64,000 bases of DNA from Syntrophomonas palmitatica JCM 14374 (GCF_001311885.1 NZ_BBCE01000007.1:1-64000); one strand, 5' to 3'. Positions 39,863-50,140 are shown, counted from the stretch's first letter. Notes: a model not told the origin generated them from the sequence alone. Made by a program: numbers and translations.

Positions 39863-40847
39863 CTTCGCTTCCCTCCTCCATTACCTGGGAAATTTGCACT
39901 GCATACCTATTGTCGTATATACCGGGCAGACCCATAAACTTTGTGCGATGCCCGATCACTACTTCCAGTTCCCGCCTGATATTTCTATCCAAGGGTACGA
40001 TATCACCCGGAGCTAATTCAAGCAGGTCTTTAACCGTTATTGAAGTGTGTCCCAAAATTACCTTTAATGGGACCTTGCTGTTTTCCAGTTTATGTCTGAT
40101 GGTTTCCACATTCTCCGGTGTCGATTTCGCACTGGCGGAAGAATAATAATAATGCACATTTAATTTATCCAGAATCGGTTCTAAGACCAAAAACGGAATA
40201 CAAATATTCATCATACCTACAACATCACTCATCTGGGTCTCCAATGATACTATCATCATAATTTCACTCGGGGAAACCAGTTGAGTAAATTGAGGATTGG
40301 TTTCCACCCTTTCCAGGTAAGGCTGCATTTCTATAATGCCGCCCCAGGGCTCCTGCAAATAGTCCAGCATACGCTGAGCAATGCGCTCTACAACCGTTAA
40401 TTCTATTTCGGTCAAAGCCCTTATTTTAGCAGGAGCATACCCAGGCCCGCCCAGCAGGCGGTCAAGAAAGGCAAAGCCCAAATTGGGGTTGATTTCCATT
40501 ATCGCGCTTCCCTCCAGGGGGTAGAGTGAAAAAATATTCAGTATAGTGGGATTGGGAATAGATCTGATAAATTCCTCGTACGTCAGTTGTTCCACGGATA
40601 GAACTTCGATCTGTACGGGCGCGCGCAACTGAGCCGAGAGGTAGGTCCCCAGGGAACGGGCATAATTCTCATATATAACTTGCAGTGTATGTACCTGGTC
40701 TTTGGAAAACTTGTTAGGCCGGCGGAAATCATAGACCTTAACCTTCTTGCGCGTCTGTTCTTCCTTCAACTCATTGGCGTCCACCGAACCGCTGCTGAGA
40801 GCAGACAGCAAAGCATCTATCTCATTTTGTGAGAGTACTTCGCTCAC
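39855..40847 (-). CDS. fliM: Flagellar motor switch protein FliM
   Basis: FliM sits in the C-ring, binds CheY-P and sets rotation direction. The 330-residue protein has the N-terminal CheY-P-binding motif LSQNEIDALLSAL, a pseudo-symmetric CheC-like middle domain (ENYARSLGTYLSAQLRAPVQ, key part) and a C-terminal SpoA domain (LGHTSITVKDLLELAPGDIV). The start is GTG 40847 with GGGGGGAGG upstream. It lies between fliL and fliY. Confidence 0.96.
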   Translation of the reverse strand: MSEVLSQNEIDALLSALSSGSVDANELKEEQTRKKVKVYDFRRPNKFSKDQVHTLQVIYENYARSLGTYLSAQLRAPVQIEVLSVEQLTYEEFIRSIPNPTILNIFSLYPLEGSAIMEINPNLGFAFLDRLLGGPGYAPAKIRALTEIELTVVERIAQRMLDYLQEPWGGIIEMQPYLERVETNPQFTQLVSPSEIMMIVSLETQMSDVVGMMNICIPFLVLEPILDKLNVHYYYSSASAKSTPENVETIRHKLENSKVPLKVILGHTSITVKDLLELAPGDIVPLDRNIRRELEVVIGHRTKFMGLPGIYDNRYAVQISQVMEEGSEDE

Positions 40848-40874
40848 TGGCCTCCCCCCTCTATTTCAACTCAA

Positions 40875-41342
40875 CTACTGCATAATGAAATTCGTAAAAT
40901 ATACACCCTTGACTAAATCCTTGCCAATCTTGGCATTGATGCTCTTTTTCATCTTAACCTTGAGCTTCTCACGGTTAATCGGGTCGAGATCGCTGACGGT
41001 CTGGGATGACAGAATCCCTAAAATAGTATCTTTTATAACCGGCATGAAGACGGTTATTTCCTCCTGAACCTTTTCATCGGAGACTTCTACAAATACTTCA
41101 ACTTTGAGGAAGCGAGTTCCTCCTTCATCATTAATATTCGTAGTAAATTCTCCTACAGACACCAGGTTTCCTGTCAGGGTTTCCTTTTCTTCCTCCTTGG
41201 GCACCAGCGGCGCAATCAGGCTGCGCATGATAAAATACGAAGCTCCCATGGCTACAAGAAATATTACCAGACCTATAATAATTATTTTAAAATCAAAACT
41301 GCCTTTTTCTTTTACCGTTTCATTAGCTTTCTCCTCTGCCAA
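40875..41342 (-). CDS. fliL: Flagellar basal body-associated protein FliL
   Basis: A single-pass membrane protein around the stator that supports torque. The 155 residues comprise a short charged N-terminus, one helix (FKIIIIGLVIFLVAMGASYF) and an extracellular domain with GEFTTNINDEGGTRFLKVEV and LSSQTVSDLDPINREKLK (key parts). The start is TTG 41342. It follows flbD directly, with no motA or motB between them as seen in several Clostridia. Confidence 0.93.
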   Translation of the reverse strand: MAEEKANETVKEKGSFDFKIIIIGLVIFLVAMGASYFIMRSLIAPLVPKEEEKETLTGNLVSVGEFTTNINDEGGTRFLKVEVFVEVSDEKVQEEITVFMPVIKDTILGILSSQTVSDLDPINREKLKVKMKKSINAKIGKDLVKGVYFTNFIMQ

Positions 41343-41360
41343 CGCAATCCCCCCCCGGGC

Positions 41361-41555
41361 TTATTTTTTGAGATTAGTACATGATAGCTTCCTGAATTTA
41401 ATAATTTCTTGCCTGATCCTCGGTATGGACTCCTTCACCAGCAGCTTTTTGCCAGTGGTAAGCGTAACTACTGTGTCAGGTGTTTCTTCGATGGTTTCAA
41501 TTAAATCGATATTTATGACAAATCTTTCACCATTCAGGCGGGTAAGGTAAATCAT
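41361..41555 (-). CDS. flbD: FlbD/SwrD-family flagellar protein
   Basis: A 64-residue soluble protein. The conserved pattern is IYLTRLNGERFVINIDLIET followed by IEETPDTVVTLTTGKKLLVKE (key part TPDTVVTLTTGKK). The B. subtilis homologue, SwrD, raises flagellar motor power. ATG 41555 has AGAGGTG upstream. It lies between flgE and fliL, the usual place. Confidence 0.93.
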   Translation of the reverse strand: MIYLTRLNGERFVINIDLIETIEETPDTVVTLTTGKKLLVKESIPRIRQEIIKFRKLSCTNLKK

Positions 41556-41616
41556 CTGTTCACCTCTATTTTACTACCCAGGGGAGGAAATTGTCTCCCC
41601 CCCTGGAAAGTTAAAT

Positions 41617-43715
41617 CTAACGTTTCAGGTTAACCAGTTCCTGCAGCATCTCATCGGATGTGGTTATGATACGCGAATTGGCCTGGAATCCTCTCTGGGT
41701 CACGATCATATCCGTAAATTCCTCGGAAAGGTCCACATTTGACATCTCCAGGCTGCTGGGAGCAATATTCCCCATGCCGTTGGTGCCGGCCGCACTAATA
41801 CTGGCCGTACCGGAATTAACGGTTTCTTTGAACAGGGTGCCGCCGACTTGTTGCATACCCGCCGGATTGGTAAAATTGGCCATTGCCACGGCAGCCAAGG
41901 TTTTGCTTACCCCGTTATCGTATGCGCCCACAATATTTCCTCTGGTATCAATAGTATAAGACTTCAGTTTTCCTGCCTTATATCCGTCCTGAGTAGTAAT
42001 TTTGGCGGAGGAATCGGAAGCATATTGAGTTAGTTTTGAAAAGTCCACATTAAATGCTATGTCATCGGCGCCCACTTCGTGGGCGGCTAAAGTCAAGTTG
42101 ACGAGAGCGGCGCTGGGGTCACCCGGGTTGTCTGGGTCGTAAGGCCACTGGAATTTGCCCTTGCTGTCAAAGAGCAGATTGGTAACCCGCAATACGTCCG
42201 GTGTATTGTAACTAAGAGATGTTGTCGTTGTGTTAGGGGTGTAATTAATATCAAGGGTCTTGAAATTGGTCAGGGTATGGAAGCCGTCCGCTTTTTCAAA
42301 TTTGGGGTCGCGTGAAATATCGCAGGCCCAGCGGGTTTCGGGAGTAGGGGTATAAACCACGTATTTGAAGAACCGGAAATAAACGGTCTCCGCTCTGCCC
42401 TGGGAATCAAAAACCTCCTGCGTGGTAACCCATGAATTTTCCACACCGGCAGGGTATTCAACCGTACCGCCGTTATTCAGATTGACGATGGAAGCAGTGC
42501 CGGTTAAAGGCGTCGTACCAGGCTGCCATCCCAAAATCGGTATATCGGTGTTGGCCAGGGTACCCGTAAACTCGATCGAAAACACGCGGGGGGTAACGAG
42601 TGATTCAGTAACTCTTACGTTATTAGCTCCGCATACCCCAGCAGCAGTCAAGGCATTCTGAATATCAGTAGCGGCAGCGTTGTATTCAATGTCGACAGTG
42701 GAAACTGTTCCTCCTCCCAGGGGCGGGGCATCATATAGCAGTTGGAACTGCCCATTTGTCGCCTGCCTTAAATCAAGGGTCTGGATTTCATTGGGTGATA
42801 CCCGCATGGGAGCAATCCCCTCGATAGGTGTGGCTACTACTCCAGTGACGGCTCCCCAAGCACCACCGGTTGCAGTTGCGGTCCATGAAAGCGGCGGATC
42901 AATATTGGTCCTGGCCAGGGCGCCCTGGAATTCTATTTCATAGCACTGCCCGTTCCAGGTTACCTTTGTGTTGCCGGCTCCGCACACACCGGGATCATTT
43001 AGCGCACTCTGAATGGCGGCAGCGGTAGCTTCGCCGGTAGCGGCCACTGTTATCTCTCCAGTAGCAACACCGTTATAGGTTAAAGTAAATGTCCGCCCAG
43101 ACGGGCCGGAAAGTGTAGCGCCGTTGAAGGTCAATGTCTGTTTTTCATTGCGGGGTTCGCTGTATGCAATCTCGGCATCCAGGTTGCCGCCGAACTCAGC
43201 TTCTGTAGTTGCCTGGGGGGGCAAGTCCCTGAGCGTCTCTGGAATGACTATGGGGGCTGCTACCGCGCTGGTATTTACTTCCCAGGTGGTCGGATCAACA
43301 TTCCAGCCCATGACATGCCACCCGTTCGCGGTACTGATAAAGTTCCCCTGGGTGTCAAAATCGAAGGCCCCCGCCCGCGTATAAAGCCGCTCATTTCCCG
43401 AACCCAGTACAAAATAGCCGTTGCCGTCTATGGCCAAATCGGTCAGCTTACTTGTGGAAGTAGTTGGTGAAGGGTATGAATTTGATCAATGCTGGCAACA
43501 GTTACTCCCAACCCTACACCCATAGGATTGGTGCCGCCAATGTTGCCGCTGGGAGCTGAAGCCCCGCGCATGCTTTGATAGAGGGTGTCTTTGAAGACCA
43601 CCCGGCTCTTTTTATAACCTGTTGTATTAATATTGGCAATATTATTTCCTATAACGTCCATTCTGGTCTGGTGGTTGCGCAGACCGGCAACCCCCGAATA
43701 CATAGAACGCAACAT
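41617..43715 (-). CDS. flgE: Flagellar hook protein FlgE with two inserted repeat domains (frameshift)
   Basis: FlgE builds the hook joining motor and filament. The N-terminus ([34 protein letters not shown]) and C-terminus ([36 protein letters not shown]) are typical axial-protein ends. One base is missing near 43465-43480. Joined, the protein is about 699 residues against about 260-440 usually. The extra length includes two tandem domains of about 100 residues (42838-43149 and 42478-42789). They share IQ(S/N)AL, GVCGA-N-VT, IEF-G-LA-T and a cysteine each. They resemble repeats common in phage structural and large surface proteins, so this hook may be decorated. ATG 43715 has AAAGGAGG upstream. 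Confidence 0.9.
42478..43149 (-). repeat. Two tandem domain repeats inside flgE
   Basis: Protein-level repeats encoded at about 43149-42838 and 42789-42478. Aligned signatures: [12 protein letters not shown] and [11 protein letters not shown] at the start, [18 protein letters not shown] and [18 protein letters not shown] in the middle, [15 protein letters not shown] and [15 protein letters not shown] at the end. The DNA of the copies is clearly diverged, so the duplication is old. Confidence 0.8.
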
Positions 43716-43746
43716 ATTTTATCATGACCTCCTTTAAGCTTTATTC

Positions 43747-43798
43747 GGGATGCGTCAATCGTTTGGCATCCCCGGGCTTCCTCTTTGAGGTCCAGCCC
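43747..43798 (-). promoter_or_regulatory. Two consecutive hairpins in the leader before flgE
   Basis: On the minus strand the first hairpin (43798-43774) pairs GGGCT with AGCCC, with an inner CCTC/GAGG stem, and starts within the stop codon of the upstream gene. The second (43772-43747) pairs GGGATGC with GCATCCC around a 12-nt loop. No T tract follows, so these are not intrinsic terminators. They could stabilise or separate the flgE mRNA. Confidence 0.45.
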
Positions 43799-44181
43799 TA
43801 GACGATTACCGCGCTGTCGATATTGGTAAAAACGTTTTCCTTGATATTTTGTCCATCTACAGCGGTAATTACAGTATTGTTTTTAACGCTGACCAGGAGG
43901 GCCAGGTCATTCATAATTATCAGCGAATCCCTGGAACCTTTTTCCCGGGCTTTGCCTACAGCCTGTTCCAGCTTTTCCATATCGGACGAACTTAGTTCGA
44001 TATTCCTGGCTTGTAAACGCTGCTGAGCGTGCTGGGAGAACTTGAGCTGCCCCCGCAGGTTTTGTTCCAGCACCTGCCCGAACTTGCTTTTTGTGCTATT
44101 TGCCGACCGCTTAACGTTATCTTTGCCGGTCGATATTGGCTGTACGGGCTGCTGGGGTATATATATGCGGTTATTTGTCAT
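43798..44181 (-). CDS. Flagellar operon protein (TIGR02530 family)
   Basis: A 127-residue conserved protein found between flgD and flgE in Firmicutes flagellar operons. The family core is visible: LKFSQHAQQRLQARNIELSS and IIMNDLALLVSVKNNTVITA (key parts). The N-terminal 45 residues are poorly conserved and disordered. It is thought to act in hook assembly, but its function is not established. ATG 44181 has GAGAGGGTG upstream. It lies 13 nt after flgD. Confidence 0.88.
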   Translation of the reverse strand: MTNNRIYIPQQPVQPISTGKDNVKRSANSTKSKFGQVLEQNLRGQLKFSQHAQQRLQARNIELSSSDMEKLEQAVGKAREKGSRDSLIIMNDLALLVSVKNNTVITAVDGQNIKENVFTNIDSAVIV

Positions 44182-44194
44182 GGCTTACACCCTC

Positions 44195-44740
44195 TCATAC
44201 ACCAAGCTCTTGCAGAAGCAAATCTAATCTTTCCAGAATAGAGTTCATTACATCATTATTCTGTTGAACAAAACCATTTACTCCGCTTATCCTGGACAGC
44301 TCCACCTCTTCGTTTCCTATTACACAGTAAGGTATGCCGTCCTTTAAGACTACTTTGCTGACGACTCCGGTTAGAGTAGAAGTCTTGCCATCCTCACCAG
44401 CTTTACTGGCATAGCTTACTTCACTCCCTATAAGGCTGTAGGATTGCTGCAGCATCAAACTCGGCAGCAGCGAATCGGTTATAGTGCCGGAAAGCTTTGT
44501 GAAACCGGTGTTCAGGTTGCTCATTTGCTCCAGGGCGCTGAAATTAGCCATCTGGGATATAAACTCTTTGTTGTCCAGCGGGTCGGTGGGGTCCTGGTAT
44601 TTTAACTCGGTAATGAGCAGCTTTAAGAAATCGTCTTTGCCCAGCGCGCTTTTACTGTTAACAGTTGTTTTTGCTGTCTGCTGGCTGCTGGTTTTGCTCA
44701 ACCAGGGCAAGGTTTCTGAAGTAACCTGGTTTACCGCCAT
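44195..44740 (-). CDS. flgD: Flagellar hook capping protein FlgD
   Basis: FlgD caps the growing hook and guides FlgE polymerisation. The 181-residue protein has the N-terminal region [20 protein letters not shown] and [20 protein letters not shown] (key parts), which are diagnostic, and a short C-terminal domain. I place the start at ATG 44740 (GGAGG 8 nt upstream); GTG 44749 lies inside that site. It lies between fliK and the TIGR02530 gene. Confidence 0.95.
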   Translation of the reverse strand: MAVNQVTSETLPWLSKTSSQQTAKTTVNSKSALGKDDFLKLLITELKYQDPTDPLDNKEFISQMANFSALEQMSNLNTGFTKLSGTITDSLLPSLMLQQSYSLIGSEVSYASKAGEDGKTSTLTGVVSKVVLKDGIPYCVIGNEEVELSRISGVNGFVQQNNDVMNSILERLDLLLQELGV

Positions 44741-44753
44741 TTTTTCCACCTCC

Positions 44754-46748
44754 TTATATTACAAGATTCATGGAACCGTCATTCTGTAATCCAAATGATT
44801 CCAGGACAATTGATTCCGGGTATGGTTCATCTTCGTTGCTAGCGAGGAAGAAATCGTCTCCTTTGGCCTGCCGGTTATGATTGAAAGCGGTGAAGGCCGG
44901 TTGCTGCCACTGGTCATGGCGTCCTTCCTGATAACCGTCATACGTCCCGCCGTTGTTTAACTGGACATTAACCTCGGTTTTTTCTACCCTGATACCGTGG
45001 TTTTCCAGGGTTTGTTTCAGGTTGGGAAGGTTGCTTTCCAGCATCTGTTTTACTTGATGGTTGTCGGTGATAAAACGAGCGGTCAAAACCCCGTCTTCCA
45101 TTAAGACCTTTATAGTCATCTTGCCCAAAAATTCAGGATGCAGCTGAATCTTCATTTCCGATGTCTGGGATTTGACCATTAGTTCCGCTTTTTGCACCAC
45201 CTGTTCCAGCAGCTTGCCATAATCCTGAAAAGTTTGCGGCAACTCAGCATCTTTTTTAACCAGCTCAGTTCCAACCTGGTCTTTGCCTATAGATGTTAGT
45301 AGGTTTAAATTGGCACCGGAATCCTGAACCAGTTCCGAAGTTTGATTTAATGAGGCCGTATTCTGACTGTCAGGCATTTGGACAGCCTGGGCGCGGTGGT
45401 GTTCAAATGCTATCAGCCTCTGAAGTTTACTGGATTCAAGGGTTTTACCGAACTGATCTTTAAGTATTTCACCAGTTTGCAGTGGTTTCACCGGGTTCTC
45501 TGTTTGGCTTTCCCCACGAGGAGCGGGGACCGTTCTTGCTAACAGCAAAGCCTGAAGCCTCTGCTTATCAGAACTGTCAGATGAAGCCGCACTATCAACT
45601 GAGTTAGTCAACTGATAATCGCTTTTCAGGTTCACAGCAGATTTTTCCTGGCCGGTATCTTTTTTCTGAACGGTTGGCACTTCCGCCGCAGCAACGGTTT
45701 CAATTACCGGGTCAGATGCCGATAAAACAGGGGCCGTATCTGCTTTGACCGGTACTATAGTTTGAGTCGGCAAGGTCTGCTTGGATAAATCATTTTCTTC
45801 AGGCAAAGGCTGATTTACCGTTGTTAATTCAACTGGGTTTTCGCTTTGATTTTCAGACGCCTGGGAATATACATGTACTTCTGTAGTTGTTTTCACAGCA
45901 GCTGTTAGTTTATCGGTCAGCCTTTTCCCTGGTTCGGTATCTGAAAAATCCGCCAGTTCAATTTGAACCTTTACTCCCGCCGGTTCGGTTTTATCTGTTG
46001 GTTCCTGAAATGGCAGGCCGGGTTCATTAACCAAATTGTCATAAGAAACCAGGCTGCCAGCCCTGGTTGTGTTAATACCAGCAAATTCCGGGTTTTCCTG
46101 GTTCGATGCCAAAGATGGCGTCTTTTCGCCTGCTTCTGGCATAAAGTCAGGAACATCCTCAGACAACATGCCGGCTTGAACCGCAGCAACGGTTGGTGAA
46201 TCTATATCCATGTTCTGCGTTTTTGGTGCTGCAGTCTCCGCTTTTTGGCCTTCTGTTGCAATGATATTGAATAATGCGTCTGGTGCGGCAACAGCTAATA
46301 CAGGCACTGTTTCCCCGCCGTTGCCGGGTGATTTGCCCGCAATTTCGCATGATCCCGCAACCTGAGGCTCATAATCCTGCTCCGCCACAGTCAGTTCTGA
46401 CAAAAGCTCCTGATTATTTGACGTCGTGAAGGGTAAATCCGGAGCCTTTTGATTCTCTATGGTCAAATTTACCTTGGGACTGCCCGTTAAAGCTGAATTA
46501 TCCGTGGCCGAAGCTGATTCTTTTCCATTTAATAGGTAATGATTCGCAACCATGTCAGGTTCAAAAGATGATGGGCCAAGTTTCTCCCGCAAAACCGGCA
46601 AGTCTTTCTTGTTTTGTCCTTGGATCGCCAGCAGTTTCTTGAAGCTGCTGCGGGGAGAATTCAACCGTGATGGTTCAGAACGCGTTACGTTGCTAATCTG
46701 CTGGGTGGATTGGGGTGCTGCCAGGGCCATGACTTCAATATTCTGCAA
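44754..46748 (-). CDS. fliK: Flagellar hook-length control protein FliK
   Basis: FliK is secreted during hook growth and triggers the export switch in FlhB. The 664-residue protein has a long, low-complexity N-terminal ruler region rich in Ala, Pro, Thr, Glu and Gln. It ends in the Flg_hook domain (about 535-625: [40 protein letters not shown], key parts). I place the start at TTG 46748, because GGAGGTG lies 5 nt upstream. It is on the long side for FliK, in keeping with a larger hook protein, but hook length cannot be read from this. It lies between the MotE-like gene and flgD. Confidence 0.92.
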   Translation of the reverse strand: MQNIEVMALAAPQSTQQISNVTRSEPSRLNSPRSSFKKLLAIQGQNKKDLPVLREKLGPSSFEPDMVANHYLLNGKESASATDNSALTGSPKVNLTIENQKAPDLPFTTSNNQELLSELTVAEQDYEPQVAGSCEIAGKSPGNGGETVPVLAVAAPDALFNIIATEGQKAETAAPKTQNMDIDSPTVAAVQAGMLSEDVPDFMPEAGEKTPSLASNQENPEFAGINTTRAGSLVSYDNLVNEPGLPFQEPTDKTEPAGVKVQIELADFSDTEPGKRLTDKLTAAVKTTTEVHVYSQASENQSENPVELTTVNQPLPEENDLSKQTLPTQTIVPVKADTAPVLSASDPVIETVAAAEVPTVQKKDTGQEKSAVNLKSDYQLTNSVDSAASSDSSDKQRLQALLLARTVPAPRGESQTENPVKPLQTGEILKDQFGKTLESSKLQRLIAFEHHRAQAVQMPDSQNTASLNQTSELVQDSGANLNLLTSIGKDQVGTELVKKDAELPQTFQDYGKLLEQVVQKAELMVKSQTSEMKIQLHPEFLGKMTIKVLMEDGVLTARFITDNHQVKQMLESNLPNLKQTLENHGIRVEKTEVNVQLNNGGTYDGYQEGRHDQWQQPAFTAFNHNRQAKGDDFFLASNEDEPYPESIVLESFGLQNDGSMNLVI

Positions 46749-46841
46749 TTTCTCACCTCCTTTTTCATGAATTCCCCTCATTGCGGCAAGGGGTTGAAGC
46801 CGGATATTATTACCGTTATAAAATCCGCCTTCAACCGCTGC

Positions 46842-47426
46842 TTAGGGGTTCTGACTGGTAATGAGCATCTTCTTTGTTACCGATGCCGCTTTGCTGCGTT
46901 CAAAATTCTGCAATATTTCAGCGCCGGTATCCTTCTCCATTTCATTTAATATCCCAATAATATCCTCATCTTTGAGCCGGGATAAGATATCGGCAGCATC
47001 CTTTACCTTCATTTCGCTAAAATAGGCAGCCATATCTTTATAAGCTGATTCCTGAGCTGCCGTATTATTTTTTGAATCTATAATCTGCTGATTCAACCGG
47101 GCTATATCATCTTTTAGGCTATCTTCGCTCTCCTGAGTGGCGGTGAGCGTTTTATCAAGATCATCGTACTTTTTCTGCAGTTTTTCCATTTCGGCCCTTT
47201 TCTGTTTGATAATTTGGCTCAATTCAAGGTTTTCACGCCGCAGCTTTATTAACTCCGGATCTATTTGTGGTTTCTGCGGTTCCGCAAAGTACTTGCCTAC
47301 TACCGGAAGTGAAGGTAAAAACTTGGGGGCCTGTAATATGCCTGAACGCATCAAAACGTATCCCGCTCCCCCTGCTATCAGTATGACCAATAATATTAAG
47401 AAGAATATTTTTAGAAACTTGCGCAT
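46842..47426 (-). CDS. MotE/YlxF-like flagellar operon protein
   Basis: A 194-residue membrane-anchored protein: one N-terminal helix (FLKIFFLILLVILIAGGAGY), a long coiled coil (about 60-130) and a C-terminal MgtE_N-like segment (MKVKDAADILSRLKDEDIIG, key part). This layout matches YlxF of B. subtilis and the MotE family. ATG 47426 has GAGGGAGAGG upstream. It lies between fliJ and fliK, as ylxF does. A stator- or export-related role is inferred from family and position. Confidence 0.85.
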   Translation of the reverse strand: MRKFLKIFFLILLVILIAGGAGYVLMRSGILQAPKFLPSLPVVGKYFAEPQKPQIDPELIKLRRENLELSQIIKQKRAEMEKLQKKYDDLDKTLTATQESEDSLKDDIARLNQQIIDSKNNTAAQESAYKDMAAYFSEMKVKDAADILSRLKDEDIIGILNEMEKDTGAEILQNFERSKAASVTKKMLITSQNP

Positions 47427-47492
47427 TAGCCTCTCCCTCAACCAAACAATCAAAGACATAATATGTTCTAATGAATAAGCTGCAGAAAATTA

Positions 47493-47516
47493 ATTGTGAT
47501 AATCTGTGGTTAATTC
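47493..47516 (-). repeat. CACAGAT-type dispersed repeat just after fliJ
   Basis: The minus strand reads GGAATTAACCACAGATTATC and continues with CACAATTAA. It starts 5 nt past the fliJ stop codon, inside the flagellar cluster. Confidence 0.45.
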
Positions 47517-47520
47517 CTTT

Positions 47521-47970
47521 TTACCCTATACCCTTGCGGTAGTGTCCGGTTACCGCTACTTCATCAATTAACTTTTGTTCTTCCATCTGTAATTCATGTA
47601 AATAACGCGTCCATTCTTTTTCTTTTAAACGCTCTAAAACCTGAGTTTCCCTTTTTCTTTCCAGCAAAGTTAAGCGGCGCTTCTCCACTATCTCCTCAGC
47701 TCTATTGAGTTGATCCTGCAGGTTATGAATCATATCCATTAAAACTGGCATATATTGTTTAACCAGTATTACTCTGGCAAACGGCACCGCGTCAAACAGC
47801 ATCTCCCTTAATTCATCCTGAATATTATGCAGCCTATTATAAGCATAATCGAGTTCCCGGGCCAGTTGGTCGCGATACTGCATAGCTTTCTGCAGTTCTT
47901 CCTGCGCCAGTTTTTCCTGGCCTGCTGCTAAATTCAGGTTAGTTTGCAGCCGAAAACGAAAAGCCTTCAT
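47521..47970 (-). CDS. fliJ: Flagellar export chaperone FliJ
   Basis: A 149-residue antiparallel coiled coil that stimulates the FliI ATPase and escorts export substrates. The N-terminus FRFRLQTNLNLAAGQEKLAQ is typical, and almost the whole chain is heptad-like and charged. ATG 47970 has GGGAGG upstream. It lies 3 nt after fliI. Confidence 0.93.
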   Translation of the reverse strand: MKAFRFRLQTNLNLAAGQEKLAQEELQKAMQYRDQLARELDYAYNRLHNIQDELREMLFDAVPFARVILVKQYMPVLMDMIHNLQDQLNRAEEIVEKRRLTLLERKRETQVLERLKEKEWTRYLHELQMEEQKLIDEVAVTGHYRKGIG

Positions 47971-47973
47971 AAA

Positions 47974-49308
47974 CTAACCTCCCGGATTAACAGCCTGGTT
48001 AAGAAGTTCTATTGTGTCTGTGTAGCTGCTTTCTTCAAAAATACCTTGACGCAGAAAACTGCGGCACTTTTCTATAAGCGCAATAGATTCATCGATACGA
48101 GCGTTTGATCCCCGTTTATAGGCTCCAATGTCGATCAAATCCCGGGCTTCTTCATAGGTTGCCAGCAAACTTCTGAATCGGTTGGCGGTCTGCATTTGTT
48201 CCGGAGGCACAATGTCTATCATTACTCTGCTGATGCTTTGCAGGACATCTATAGCCGGATAGAGGTTTTGGGCGGCCATATTTCTATTTAATGCTACATG
48301 TCCGTCCAAAATACCCCGAACCGCATCGGTAACCGGTTCGTTCATATCATCACCCTCTACCAGAACTGAATATAGGCCGGTGATGCTGCCCTTTTCGGCG
48401 GTCCCCGCTCTTTCCAGCAAACGAGGCAAAAGCGCAAAAACCGATGGGGTATAGCCCCTCGTAGCGGGAGGTTCGCCAATGGCCAAACCAACTTCGCGTT
48501 GGGCCAGAGCAAACCTGGTTAATGAATCCATAAGCAGGAGTACATCCATACCCTGATCACGAAAATACTCAGCTATACTGGTGGCCACAAAGGCACCCTT
48601 TAACCTGACCAGAGCCGGTTGATCAGACGTAGCTACCACAACGACTGACCGTTCAAGTCCTTTCTCGCCCAAATCCTTTTCCAAGAATTCCCTGACCTCG
48701 CGGCCTCGTTCGCCAATCAAGGCAATTACGTTTATATCGGCATCAGTGTTCCTGGCTATCATGCCAATAAGCGTGCTTTTACCAACACCGCTGCCAGCCA
48801 AAATGCCCATTCTTTGTCCTTTGCCGACAGTTATTAAACCGTCAATGGCCTTAACCCCAACCGACAAGGCCGAGGTGATTCTCTGACGGGTAAGCGGATT
48901 AGGCGGGGGATTAATAACCGGATAGGTTATAGATGATTTGAGCCTGCCCTTATCGTCTATCGTTTCACCCAGCCCATTTAAAACCCGGCCTTTCAGCTCC
49001 ATGCCCACCTGAATCCGCAGGATGCTGCCTGTGGCTAACAATTCGCTGCCCGGCCCGATCCCTTCCAGATTTCCCAAGGGCATGAGCAGGATTTTTTTAT
49101 CACGAAATCCTACCACCTCAGCAGGTATCATTTCACGATCAGCATAATTGCTCTTTATGTAGCAAAGCTCCCCCAAACGCACCCTGGGACCGCTGGCTTC
49201 CAAAGTCAAGCCAACAGCCCGCGACACCCTTCCTTTCAACTGGCAGCTGGGTGCGCGCGCTATGGAATCCATATATTTTTCCATCGGTAAAACGACAGCT
49301 TTATTCAT
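47974..49308 (-). CDS. fliI: Flagellum-specific ATPase FliI
   Basis: FliI energises export of flagellar proteins. The protein of about 444 residues is an F1-beta-like hexameric ATPase with Walker A GSGVGKST (about 172-179), Walker B LLLMDSLTRFA, and GLAIGEPPATRGYTPSVF, a segment typical of FliI. ATG 49308 lies one codon inside GTG 49311 and has GGAAGTGAG upstream. It overlaps the end of fliH. Confidence 0.96.
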   Translation of the reverse strand: MNKAVVLPMEKYMDSIARAPSCQLKGRVSRAVGLTLEASGPRVRLGELCYIKSNYADREMIPAEVVGFRDKKILLMPLGNLEGIGPGSELLATGSILRIQVGMELKGRVLNGLGETIDDKGRLKSSITYPVINPPPNPLTRQRITSALSVGVKAIDGLITVGKGQRMGILAGSGVGKSTLIGMIARNTDADINVIALIGERGREVREFLEKDLGEKGLERSVVVVATSDQPALVRLKGAFVATSIAEYFRDQGMDVLLLMDSLTRFALAQREVGLAIGEPPATRGYTPSVFALLPRLLERAGTAEKGSITGLYSVLVEGDDMNEPVTDAVRGILDGHVALNRNMAAQNLYPAIDVLQSISRVMIDIVPPEQMQTANRFRSLLATYEEARDLIDIGAYKRGSNARIDESIALIEKCRSFLRQGIFEESSYTDTIELLNQAVNPGG

Positions 49309-50140
49309 CACCGCTCACTTCCTGCAGAGCTTGTTCTACAGCGGCAATACGGGTTTCTAACCTGGTATCCACTGAACCTCCTTCGCTTTCCAGAGAACAA
49401 CCTCCTGGTGATATCCTGTCATCACCCTGGAAATTTAAATTTACATCATTAGTTCCTATATCGAAAAAAGTTTCAGTTTTCGTTACATCTAAAAGTCTTT
49501 CTAAATCACGCGGATTAACATAAACCATAATATTATCAGGTTTATCAAGGTAACTAATGGATTCTCGCAGAACATTAATAATAATATCAGGATTAGTGGT
49601 CAGTTCGCTGGCAATAACCTTTTTCGCTACAGCCATGACTAAACGCACCATATCAGATTCGCAAGACCTCATAATCTGAATTTTGGTCTGTCTCGCTTCT
49701 TCAATGATCTCCGCACTCTGCTGCAGTGCAGCCTGACGGTCTTCTTCTATATCGAGCTGGGCCTTCTTAAGTCCTTCAGCATAGGCTTCTTCAAAAGCCC
49801 TTTTTCTAATCTGCTGGGCTTCTTCTTCAGCCTGTGAACGCACCAATTCTGCCTCTTCCTGAGCGCCGCTTAATATACCGCGGGCTTCATCTCGGGCTTT
49901 TTGCAGCAGATCCATTACCATTTGTTCAGTTTCAGTAAGAATTAATTGGCTTTCTTCTTTTAAACGCTCAAGCTCTCTTTGCGCGATTTCGAATTCATCG
50001 TTTTTTTCTTCCGCGCTGGGTTCATCTATTTCTTCATACTCACATATGGGTACTTCTTCGCTAATTTCCATAAATCTAAAAGGCTCGATTAAGATGGGTT
50101 GGGAGAAAACTGCATTACCATTCTTAATGATTCTAGACAA
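49301..50140 (-). CDS. fliH: Flagellar export ATPase regulator FliH
   Basis: FliH holds FliI near the C-ring and inhibits its ATPase. The 279-residue protein has a long Glu/Arg-rich coiled coil (about 45-150, with repeats such as AEEEAQQIRKRAFEEAYAEG) and a C-terminal V-type-like domain (VVKLVMAVAKKVIASEL-like; here VRLVMAVAKKVIASEL). The start is TTG 50140, overlapping fliG by 8 nt. Confidence 0.92.
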   Translation of the reverse strand: MSRIIKNGNAVFSQPILIEPFRFMEISEEVPICEYEEIDEPSAEEKNDEFEIAQRELERLKEESQLILTETEQMVMDLLQKARDEARGILSGAQEEAELVRSQAEEEAQQIRKRAFEEAYAEGLKKAQLDIEEDRQAALQQSAEIIEEARQTKIQIMRSCESDMVRLVMAVAKKVIASELTTNPDIIINVLRESISYLDKPDNIMVYVNPRDLERLLDVTKTETFFDIGTNDVNLNFQGDDRISPGGCSLESEGGSVDTRLETRIAAVEQALQEVSGDE

